From JACKNG01 sp050184115 (GTDB taxonomy: Bacteria; Pseudomonadota; Gammaproteobacteria; Ga0077536): 64,000 bases of DNA. The notes below the pieces were generated by a model. That model made no database searches, had not been told where the DNA came from, and saw only the letters and a program-made list of their open reading frames with translations. Made by a program: the position numbers and the translations under genes. Positions 23,490 through 30,528 of the stretch are shown here, one piece after another (position 1 is the stretch's first letter; each line of letters starts with the position of its first letter). The DNA lies in assembly GCA_050184115.1 (NCBI GenBank), contig JBFXAQ010000016.1:29111-93110 (forward strand). Reading direction: 5' to 3'.

Positions 23490-23517
23490 AAAAAAGCCCG
23501 GTCGAAGTGACCGGGCT
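23488..23517 (-). terminator. Intrinsic terminator for leftward transcripts
   Basis: On the minus strand: AGCCCGGTC / GACCGGGCT, a 9-bp stem with a 5-nt loop, followed by TTTTTT. It lies 99 nt past the stop of the 51-codon gene at 23616-23771 and is the natural end of its transcript. Confidence 0.88.
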
Positions 23518-23615
23518 CGTCCAACTAGGTGGGTCGACCGGGTGAAGGGGGCATCGTGGTGTTATGTTCCGCCCGGTTGGTTGACCCAGCCTTGCTGTGT
23601 CGTGGTGAGGGGGTA

Positions 23616-23771
23616 TTAGACCATAAGCCCGGCGTCCGCGTCGCCCGTCACGACCACGCCGGTCGCGGGAATCGAGGGCGATGTGGCTATCACCACCTGG
23701 AAGGCCACCGCCAGGGCCAGCAGCACCGCGACAGTCCGCAGATTGATTCGAGAAGTTTGCGCGATTTCCAT
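23616..23771 (-). CDS. Small 51-aa single-helix membrane peptide
   Basis: A 51-aa product: a polar N-terminus (MEIAQTSRINLR), one hydrophobic helix (TVAVLLALAVAFQVVIA, about 13-30) and a short polar, acidic tail ending GDADAGLMV. GGAGAAAA stands before the ATG at 23771. The gene has its own strong terminator 99 nt downstream and a regulator-type intergenic region upstream, shared with a divergent LysR gene. No family recognised. It could be a small membrane protein or an exported peptide whose signal is most of the chain. The gene call rests on ribosome site, terminator and promoter context together. Confidence 0.6.
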   Translation of the reverse strand: MEIAQTSRINLRTVAVLLALAVAFQVVIATSPSIPATGVVVTGDADAGLMV

Positions 23772-23892
23772 GTTTTTTCTCCAGAATATTACCGAACTTG
23801 ATAGTGCTTCGAGGATCCGGTCGGGGACCTCGTCGACGTTGGAGGGAAGCCTAGTTCTTGCATGAATATTTGTTAGTAATCGCTTTTGACAA

Positions 23893-23915
23893 GCAATTAT
23901 TGCGAATACGGCAAT
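23893..23915. promoter_or_regulatory. Putative LysR operator
   Basis: Three ATTGC/GCAAT half-sites: the palindrome GCAATTATTGC (23893-23903), then GCAAT (23911-23915). The last two halves make ATTGC-N7-GCAAT, which contains the T-N11-A pattern of LysR boxes. The site touches the lysR start codon, as expected for negative autoregulation, in an AT-rich gap that also serves the 51-aa gene. Confidence 0.5.
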
Positions 23916-23916
23916 T

Positions 23917-24843
23917 ATGAAAGACGTCGATGCCCTCCGCCTCTTCCTCGCCGTGGCCGAGGAAGGCAGCTTCGCCCGTGCCGCGCGGCGGCTGTCCATC
24001 TCGGCTGCGGTCGCGACGCGGCGCATCGCTGCCTTGGAGGGCGAACTCGGCGTGCGCCTGTTCTCGCGCTCGACGCGTCACGTCGGCACGACCCAGGAAG
24101 GTCTGCTCCTGCTCGAGCACGCGCGCGGCATCGTCGAGGCCACGGACGCTGCCACCGAAGCCCTGCAAGCGGTCGGTGCCGAACCAAGCGGACGTCTGCG
24201 CGTGCTCGCCCGCGCCGGCCTCGGACGGCACATCGTGGTGCCCTACCTAGGCGAGTTCCGCACGCGCTACCCGGCAGTGAGCATCAGTCTCGAACTGACC
24301 GAGGCGCGGGTGCTCGATCTGCACGGACGCGGTTGCGACGTCGGTGTGACGATCGGTCGGCTCGACGATTCCGCGCTGGTCGCGCGACGCCTCGTCGAGA
24401 CCGATTCGTTGCTCTGCGCGAGTCCCGACTATCTCGCGCGACGCGGCATGCCGCGCAGTCCCGACGATCTCGCCCAGCACGACTGCCTCACCATCCACGC
24501 CGCGCGGGGCCACGCGACCTGGGACTTCTCGCGCGACGGCGAGCGCTTCAGCGCGCGCTTCGACGCCCCCGTCGCGATCAGCGACGCCGACGCCCTGGTC
24601 GGCTGCGCGCGCGCCGGACTCGGCATCGTGATGGTCGCCGACTGGCTGGTGGGTGACGATTTCATGCGTGGTTCATTGGTCCGCGTGCTGCCGGGCTACC
24701 AGGTCGAACCGCGCGGCACGCCGATCACCGCCCTCTACCCGAGTCGCACCTATCTGCCGCGCAAAGCGCGTGTATTCATCGAATTCCTGGTGGAGAAATG
24801 CGCCGAGCGCTTCGTCGGCCTGGCATCGACGCCGCGGGACTGA
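23917..24843 (+). CDS. LysR-family transcriptional regulator
   Basis: A 308-aa LysR regulator. The winged helix-turn-helix is at residues 2-60 (LRLFLAVAEEGSFARAARRL; ATRRIAALEGELGVRLFSRS), and the effector-binding domain fills about 90-295 (LRVLARAGLGRHIVVPYLGEF; CDVGVTIGRLDDSALVARRL). It belongs to the branch of small-molecule responders common in aromatic catabolism. The ATG has no Shine-Dalgarno; the putative operator occupies that place. It is divergent from the 51-aa membrane peptide gene, its most likely target. The effector is unknown. Confidence 0.92.
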   Translation: MKDVDALRLFLAVAEEGSFARAARRLSISAAVATRRIAALEGELGVRLFSRSTRHVGTTQEGLLLLEHARGIVEATDAATEALQAVGAEPSGRLRVLARAGLGRHIVVPYLGEFRTRYPAVSISLELTEARVLDLHGRGCDVGVTIGRLDDSALVARRLVETDSLLCASPDYLARRGMPRSPDDLAQHDCLTIHAARGHATWDFSRDGERFSARFDAPVAISDADALVGCARAGLGIVMVADWLVGDDFMRGSLVRVLPGYQVEPRGTPITALYPSRTYLPRKARVFIEFLVEKCAERFVGLASTPRD

Positions 24844-24857
24844 GTCGACGGTAACGT

Positions 24858-26087
24858 TCAGCGCGGCGCGCGCGGCGACTTGAGATAGCTGCGCTCGCGG
24901 GCCGCACCCTGCGTCGCTTCGGGTACGTAGGTCACTGCGCGGGTCACCGGTTGGCTGTAGAGACAGACGTCGCCGATGCCAAGGTCGCCACAGGCGGCCT
25001 GGATGGCGATGACGACGCTGGTCAGGCGTTCTTCCGGCAGCACGGCACGGACCACCGCACGTTCGCGGTTGAAGCGCACGCCGCGGCTGGTCGCACGGCT
25101 GTCGGCCTCGATCAGCTTGGCGAAACTGAAATTCGCGCCAGGCGCGCCGCCGGCCAGTGCGGCATCGACGATGGTTTCGGCGTGCTTGCGCCCGGCGATG
25201 CAGTTGAGCAGGCACTGTCCGCTCAGGTAACTGCGCTCGCGCACCTTGCCGAACAGGTTGAGGCCAGCGCTCTTGCCGGTGCCGACGAGGTGGTTGACGC
25301 GCTGGCTGCGCCACTGGCTCGAGCCTTTGATTTCATCGATGGCGGCGATGACCTGCTGCATGTTGGCGGCGTAGCGCTGGGTGCCGAAGGTCGAGCTGAT
25401 GTTGACCAGGCCGGTCTGCACCGGGACACGGAAGAGAAAGCCGCGCCCGGGCAGGTCGAGATCGCCGGCGTCGATCATCGCCTCGGTCACGGCCACGGCG
25501 TCGGCATTGTCGACGACGACCAGCAGGACTTCCTTGTTACGCGTCTTGGTGATGCGCAGCCAGCCGAGACGATCGCGCAGGCCACGGCCCTCGCCGTAGA
25601 AGACGATCGGGCCGTGCGCGCCGTTGGCCATGGCGGCGCGGGCGATGGCTTCGGTCTGGTCCGGCGCGACGATGCAGAAGATGGCGGTGAGGTTCTCGCG
25701 CAGGTTGCGCGAGGCGTCGTAGCGGCTGGCCTCCCAGGCATCGTCCGACCACAGCTCGAAATCCGGGGTGCAGCTCAGGTGGTCACAGGGCACGGCGAAC
25801 ACCGCGCCCGAGCCCGGCAGGTGGAGCTCGCCGGCTTCGATCACGGTCTCGATGACCGGTGCGACCTTGACGTCGGGGACGAGGAACTGCAGGTACTCGT
25901 TCTCGGGGCTCATTACCGGCAGCAGGGCCTGGTACCAGCGGTCGCGCACCAGGGTGCCGCGGGCGTTGATCAGCAGCGTGTTGCGATCGCCGGCGGCGAA
26001 GACGCGCTCGATAACGCGATTCGTACCGTGCTGCGGCAGGATCGCCGTCACCACGGACACGTTGTGATGGTCGACGAACGCGCTCAC
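24858..26087 (-). CDS. Protein of three tandem PII-like repeats, partner of DUF1538 protein
   Basis: A 409-aa soluble protein in which a PII/GlnB-like beta-alpha-beta unit seems to occur three times: residues 9-103, 131-235 and 290-390. First halves align (ILPQHGTNRVIERVFAAG; IVAPDQTEAIARAAMANG; IAGRKHAETIVDAALAGG). Second halves also align, with LPGSGAVFAVP and LPGRGFLFRVP in repeats 1 and 2. PII proteins are homotrimers of about 112 aa, so this chain may be a covalent pseudo-trimer. The GTG start overlaps the stop of the DUF1538 transporter gene (GTGA). PII-like genes sit beside DUF1538 genes in other bacteria, so it probably gates that membrane protein. Ligand unknown. Confidence 0.75.
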   Translation of the reverse strand: MSAFVDHHNVSVVTAILPQHGTNRVIERVFAAGDRNTLLINARGTLVRDRWYQALLPVMSPENEYLQFLVPDVKVAPVIETVIEAGELHLPGSGAVFAVPCDHLSCTPDFELWSDDAWEASRYDASRNLRENLTAIFCIVAPDQTEAIARAAMANGAHGPIVFYGEGRGLRDRLGWLRITKTRNKEVLLVVVDNADAVAVTEAMIDAGDLDLPGRGFLFRVPVQTGLVNISSTFGTQRYAANMQQVIAAIDEIKGSSQWRSQRVNHLVGTGKSAGLNLFGKVRERSYLSGQCLLNCIAGRKHAETIVDAALAGGAPGANFSFAKLIEADSRATSRGVRFNRERAVVRAVLPEERLTSVVIAIQAACGDLGIGDVCLYSQPVTRAVTYVPEATQGAARERSYLKSPRAPR

Positions 26088-27961
26088 GTGCCGACCCGCC
26101 GACCGCCGCTGCTGGTGCGCGTGACGATGAAGCCGACCACCAGCACGGTGAGGATGGGGCCGACGGAGGCCAGGGCGAGGACGCCGAAGCCATCCTCGAC
26201 GCCTGGTACGTTGGCGCCGATGCCGAGTCCCATGGCCAGCACCAGCGGCACGGTGATGGGGCCGGTGGTGACGCCGGCGCTGTCCCAGCCGAAATTGACG
26301 AACTCCTCCGACGACACCAGGGTCAACACCAGCAGCAGCAAGTAGGGCGGGACCAGGAGCCATGCGAGCGGCAGGGCATAGGCAATCTTCAACACGCCGG
26401 CAGCAATGCCGAGGCCGACGCCGATCGCCACCGACTGCATCAGCAGGCGCTTGCGGAAGGCGCCGACGGTGATCGTCTCGACGGTGTTGCCGAGCGCGTT
26501 CAGGGCAGGTTCCGCCAGGGTCGCGCCGTAACCGAGGAAGAAGCCGAAGGTGACGGCGACCAGCTTGCCGTAGAACGGCGTCGCGAACAGCGGTCCCTCG
26601 CGTCCCTCCATGCCCCAGGGCGTCAGCGCGGCGAAGGTCGCCGGCACGTTGCTGCCGAGCTGCAGCCCGAGCGGGCTCAGGCCGAGCGTGATGCCGAGCA
26701 CGAACAGGGTCATACCGGCGATGGCGAAGACCACGCCGATGGCGAGTTCGTCACGTTGGCGCAGGCGTTCGCGAACGACCAGCTTCAGGCTGAGATAGAG
26801 GAACAGGCACAGCGGCACGATCGCGCGCAGCGCGGTGAGCAGGGCGGCGTGCAGCTCGGCGGCGAGCGACTGCGCCGGGTCCCAGGTCACCGGGCTGACC
26901 AGGTTGGGGCGTTCCTCGGGCAGCTTCTCGATGAGGATGGCGCTGTTCTCGAGCACGATGCGGCCATCCTCGAGCGCGCGGTTGCCGCCCTCGAAACGCA
27001 GGCGGAAGTCGGCCTCGACGTGGCCGGTGGCAAGGAAGCGGTTGAATTCCTCCGGCGTGAACGGCTCGTAGGCGCCAGCCGACGGCGCCATCGGCTGACT
27101 GCCGGCGTCCAGCACCGGTGTGGCCACCCGCGCGCCCTTGTAGTTGATCTGCCCGTAGTAGTCCGCGTGGACGAAATGCCACAGGCCGAGCAGGAGCACG
27201 GCGATGATCGGGGCCAGCGAGGCCAGGGTGACAATGCCGAATCCGGCGTGGGCGGTCTCGCCGTCGCCGACGATGCGGCACACGCCGATGCCGAGTGCCA
27301 GGACCAGCGGCACGGTCACGGGGCCCGTCGTCACCGCGCCGCAATCCCAGGCCAGCCCGAGGATCGGTGCCAGCACCGGGTCGTGGTGGGCGTACAGAGT
27401 CAGGCCGCACAGGATCAGCACCAGCGGCACGATGAGGCGCTTCAGCGACCAGCCATAGAAGAAACGCAGGATGCCGACCAGCACCGCGAGGCCGACGCCG
27501 ACGCCGACGGCGAACACGAGTTCGCCGGCAAAGTCGTTGAGCAGGCTGTAGAGCAGCGGCGCCGCGCGGGGTTCGACGTCGCCGCCGGCCGTGCGCAGTA
27601 CCGCGATGGCCGGTTCGGCGAAGGTCGCGCCGAGCCCGAGCAGGAAGGCGAAGACGAGGATCAGCGGCAGCGGTGAGTTGCGTGGCAGCACCGCGCCGAT
27701 GGTCTCGCCGAGCGGCATCAGGCCGAGACGCAGGCCTTCCATGAAGAACATCAGGCCACAGGCGACGACGACGATGCCGGCGCCGATCATGGCCGCGAAG
27801 ACGATGGGCAGGCCCAGCACCAGTACCTGGAACAGCACCAGGTAGGCAACGATGAACCAGATGGCGCGGACCTGGTCGAGGAAGTTGTCGCGGGCGTAGG
27901 GCCAGAGGATGGCGAGGGTGTCGCCCAGCCCGAGCCGCAGGGCCTGTTGTCGCTGTTTCAA
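26084..27961 (-). CDS. DUF1538 two-domain membrane protein
   Basis: A protein of about 625 aa with two homologous DUF1538 halves, each with six or so helices. The halves share GATFAEPAI / GATLAEPAL and CGAVTTGPVTVPLVLALG / SAGVTTGPITVPLVLAMG. A soluble loop of about 100 residues joins them. The repeated TTGP(V/I)TVPLVLA motifs look like re-entrant transport signatures, so this is probably a transporter with internal two-fold symmetry; its substrate is unknown. Start uncertain: TTG at 27961 is the best in-frame candidate, with a weak ribosome site; the longer frame runs into the divergent GNAT gene. Coupled to the PII-like gene downstream. Confidence 0.78.
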   Translation of the reverse strand: MKQRQQALRLGLGDTLAILWPYARDNFLDQVRAIWFIVAYLVLFQVLVLGLPIVFAAMIGAGIVVVACGLMFFMEGLRLGLMPLGETIGAVLPRNSPLPLILVFAFLLGLGATFAEPAIAVLRTAGGDVEPRAAPLLYSLLNDFAGELVFAVGVGVGLAVLVGILRFFYGWSLKRLIVPLVLILCGLTLYAHHDPVLAPILGLAWDCGAVTTGPVTVPLVLALGIGVCRIVGDGETAHAGFGIVTLASLAPIIAVLLLGLWHFVHADYYGQINYKGARVATPVLDAGSQPMAPSAGAYEPFTPEEFNRFLATGHVEADFRLRFEGGNRALEDGRIVLENSAILIEKLPEERPNLVSPVTWDPAQSLAAELHAALLTALRAIVPLCLFLYLSLKLVVRERLRQRDELAIGVVFAIAGMTLFVLGITLGLSPLGLQLGSNVPATFAALTPWGMEGREGPLFATPFYGKLVAVTFGFFLGYGATLAEPALNALGNTVETITVGAFRKRLLMQSVAIGVGLGIAAGVLKIAYALPLAWLLVPPYLLLLVLTLVSSEEFVNFGWDSAGVTTGPITVPLVLAMGLGIGANVPGVEDGFGVLALASVGPILTVLVVGFIVTRTSSGGRRVGT

Positions 27962-28102
27962 GTTCGGTCCGGTGCCCGCTGGACGGCGGCTAACGGTACG
28001 CGATCGAGTCGCGCGGTGGCAACGCCGGCCGACGGTCTTGACTTGCGCGAGGGCGACGCAAGAATGACCCTGGCCTTTCCGACCGACCGCGAGGTGGCCT
28101 GT

Positions 28103-28582
28103 ATGGGCAGAACCGATCAGCGCCACGCCATTCGTCTCGCGCGTCGCGCCGAGGCGCGCACGATCGCGAGCATGAGTCGCGAACTGATCGAAAGTGGCCT
28201 CGGCTGGAGCTGGACACCGACGCGGGTCGGCCGCTGCATCGCCGATCGCACGACCAACGTCGTCGTCGCGGTCGCTGACCAACGCGTGCTGGGCTTCGCT
28301 GTCATGCACTACCGCGAGGAGCGCGCCCACCTGTTGCTGCTGGCCGTGGCTGCCGATTGCCGGCGACGCGGCATCGCGTCGTCGCTGTGGCAATGGCTGG
28401 AGACCACCGCGCTGGTTGCCGGCATCGGTACCGTGCACCTCGAGGTGCGGGCGTCCAACCGCGCGGCGCAGCGCTTCTACGCCGGACTCGGCTTCGTTGC
28501 CGAGGAGACCGTGGCCGGCTATTACCGCGGGATCGAAGCCGCCGTGCGCATGCGCTGCAACCTCGGGCGGGCGGCCGGTTGA
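28103..28582 (+). CDS. GNAT-family N-acetyltransferase
   Basis: A 159-aa GNAT acetyltransferase of the RimI type. Strand 4 and the acetyl-CoA loop are ERAHLLLLAVAADCRRRGIASSL (R/Q-x-x-G-x-G/A as RRRGIA), followed by HLEVRASNRAAQRFYAGLGF, the usual end of the fold. The start is taken at the ATG at 28103, which has GAGGTGG 7 nt upstream; an in-frame ATG at 28064 lacks one. It is divergent from the DUF1538 gene. Acceptor (protein N-terminus, lysine or small amine) unknown. Confidence 0.87.
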   Translation: MGRTDQRHAIRLARRAEARTIASMSRELIESGLGWSWTPTRVGRCIADRTTNVVVAVADQRVLGFAVMHYREERAHLLLLAVAADCRRRGIASSLWQWLETTALVAGIGTVHLEVRASNRAAQRFYAGLGFVAEETVAGYYRGIEAAVRMRCNLGRAAG

Positions 28583-28589
28583 TTGCGCC

Positions 28590-28610
28590 GCGCCGTGCTG
28601 ACCACGGCGC
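28590..28610 (+). terminator. Hairpin after the GNAT gene
   Basis: GCGCCGTG / CACGGCGC, an 8-bp GC stem with a CTGAC loop, 8 nt past the GNAT stop. There is no T-run, so termination is possible but not secured. Confidence 0.35.
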
Positions 28611-28710
28611 CGGGCCGGCCGCGGCGGAGCCCGTCACGGGGCGCTGCCCTGAAGCGACGCCCGATTGCCGTTACACTGCGCGCCTCAAGGAGAGGAACGG
28701 GGAACAGCCG

Positions 28711-29535
28711 ATGACGACGCTACGCTTGATCTGCCTCCTGCTGTGCAGCGTGCTGGCGAGCGCGGGACAGGCCGAGGAGCAATCGGAGGTGGACGTCTGG
28801 GAGACGCTGCTGCGGCCGGAATATTTCGGTGACCGGGAGATCAGCGAAGGCAAGTCGGTGGTGGAGCTGCGCATCCCGTTGCGCGCCGAGGATTCCGGTG
28901 TGGTGCCGGTCAGCATCCATGCCGGCATCCCGCAGACTGCCGAGCGCTACATCAAGGAACTCTACGTCTTCGTCGACAAGAACCCGCGCCCGCTGGCCGG
29001 TAAGTTCGTTCTGACCCCCGCAATGGGCAAGGCCGATCTCGCCATGCGCCTGCGCATCAACGAATTCACCCACGTGCGCGTAGTCGCCGAAACCAACGAT
29101 GGCGCCCTGCACATGGACACGGGTTATACCCGCGCCAGCGGCGGCTGCTCGGAACCGCCGCCCTTTCTCAAGCTCAAGGAGGCGCGGGCGCGCATCGGCG
29201 AGATGCGCTTCAAGACCCGGCCCGAGGCCGAGGGCAGCGAGGTCAGTCTCGCCCATCTGCTGATCAGCCATCCCAACGTCACCGGCCTGCAACTCGACCA
29301 GCGTACCCGCGCCTTCATCCCGGCCGAGTACGTCACCCAGGTGGTGGTGCGTTTCAACGGCGAGCACATCATGACCGCCGAGACGGACATCTCGATCAGC
29401 GAAGACCCCAGTTTCCGCTTCTTCTTCCGTCCACTGCAGGGCGGCACCCTGACCGCCGAAATGACCGACTCCAAGGGCCGCAACGTCACGCGCAGCTTCG
29501 ATGTCGAGGGTGCCGAGGCCGCTGCCGGTTCCTGA
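28711..29535 (+). CDS. SoxYZ-like fusion, quinoprotein dehydrogenase-associated carrier
   Basis: A 274-aa exported protein (signal peptide 1-21, ending GQAEE). The N-terminal part is SoxY-like and ends in RASGGCSEPP; Cys146 corresponds to the substrate-carrying Cys of SoxY. The C-terminal part is SoxZ-like (FNGEHIMTAETDISISEDPSFRF). Such fusions are known as quinoprotein dehydrogenase-associated SoxYZ-like carriers, normally encoded beside PQQ-dependent alcohol dehydrogenases. No such dehydrogenase, cytochrome or sox gene is in this window, so its partner is elsewhere. ATG at 28711 after GGGGAACAG. Confidence 0.85.
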   Translation: MTTLRLICLLLCSVLASAGQAEEQSEVDVWETLLRPEYFGDREISEGKSVVELRIPLRAEDSGVVPVSIHAGIPQTAERYIKELYVFVDKNPRPLAGKFVLTPAMGKADLAMRLRINEFTHVRVVAETNDGALHMDTGYTRASGGCSEPPPFLKLKEARARIGEMRFKTRPEAEGSEVSLAHLLISHPNVTGLQLDQRTRAFIPAEYVTQVVVRFNGEHIMTAETDISISEDPSFRFFFRPLQGGTLTAEMTDSKGRNVTRSFDVEGAEAAAGS

Positions 29536-29598
29536 AGCCGCCGGCGGCGCGCCTGGGCGGCTCCCCCCGGCGGAGCGCGGCACCGGACGGCCGCGACC

Positions 29599-30246
29599 TC
29601 AGTACAGGGCGTTGCGGTAGTTGTCCTCGATGAGTTCGTCGACTTCGGCGACCACCGCGGCGTCGGGCGCGGCGCCCGGCGCAGCGGTCTGTTCGAGGAT
29701 CATCTTGCCGATCGATGGCAACGTACCGCGGTCCTGGCGCGAGGCCTCGTCCCACAGTTTCGAACGCTTGATCGCCTTGGCACAGTGCAGGTATGCCTCG
29801 TCCACCGCTACCCGGATCCCGATCAGCGGTGTGCGGCCCCTGACCGCGGCCGCTGCCAGCAGGCCGTCGTCGCGCACCACCTGGGCGCGGCCGTTGACGC
29901 GCAGGCAATCCTCGAAGCCCGGGACCAGGAACAACAGGCCGACGTTGGGGTTGGCGATGATGTTGGTCATGGTGTCGAGGCGGTTGTTGCCGGGGCGGTC
30001 GGGGATGAACAGGGTGTGGTCGTCGAGCACCTGCACGAAGCCCGGCCCGTCGCCGCGGGGCGAGACGTCACCGCGGCCATCGGCGCTGGCCGTGCTGATG
30101 CACAGGAACGGTGAGCGTGCGATGAAGGCGCGGCAGTACTTGTCGAGGTGGTCGATGGCCTTGGCCACGGCGAGGTCCATCGGCCGGCCGATGTAGTCGC
30201 GCAGGGCGTTCTCTGACTCGAAGACCTGGGTCGGGTTGGTGCTCAC
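29599..30246 (-). CDS. Pyridoxamine 5'-phosphate oxidase-like flavoprotein
   Basis: A 215-aa protein of the PNPOx-like split-barrel family, in the branch of FMN-dependent proteins of about 200 aa with PFLCISTASADGRGDVSPRGD, then LFIPDRPGNNRLDTMTNIIANPNVGLLF (cited in parts) and a C-terminal YLHCAKAIKRSKLWD. Not a vitamin B6 enzyme in all likelihood; members bind FMN or haem and their reactions are mostly unknown. Start taken at the GTG at 30246, with CGAGGCAG upstream; the frame remains open beyond. Divergent from the pntA promoter. Confidence 0.8.
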   Translation of the reverse strand: MSTNPTQVFESENALRDYIGRPMDLAVAKAIDHLDKYCRAFIARSPFLCISTASADGRGDVSPRGDGPGFVQVLDDHTLFIPDRPGNNRLDTMTNIIANPNVGLLFLVPGFEDCLRVNGRAQVVRDDGLLAAAAVRGRTPLIGIRVAVDEAYLHCAKAIKRSKLWDEASRQDRGTLPSIGKMILEQTAAPGAAPDAAVVAEVDELIEDNYRNALY

Positions 30247-30417
30247 GCGGGCTGCCTCGGGGGTTGCGGGGCGCTCACTGTAGCAGGCCCGCGCGGGGGA
30301 CGACGGGAGCTTCGCCCGCCACCGCGAGGCGTTGTCGCCGGCGCAGGCGCAGGCGCTGCGCCGGGGGGAGGGGAGGCAGAACGGGTTGCTGGAGCGGGCG
30401 CAGACCCGGCGGCGGGA

Positions 30418-30445
30418 TTGTCCTGTGTGCAGCGCAATATATAAT
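30418..30445 (+). promoter_or_regulatory. Sigma70-type promoter of the pnt operon
   Basis: TTGTCC (30418-30423), a 16-nt spacer and a perfect TATAAT (30440-30445), 84 nt before the pntA ATG. The surrounding DNA is strongly GC-rich, which makes the TATATAAT stretch stand out. Confidence 0.6.
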
Positions 30446-30528
30446 CGCGCGCTCACTCTCACGGCCCCATCGTTACGGCCCCCCTGTTACGTCCCTGGCG
30501 CCGCCCGCAGCGGACGAGGAGAAAGTGC

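Noticed and set aside
24858..26087. Reading the triple-repeat protein as an ordinary PII protein
   Set aside because: It is over three times the PII length and the repeats lie in one chain, so GlnB/GlnK naming would mislead.
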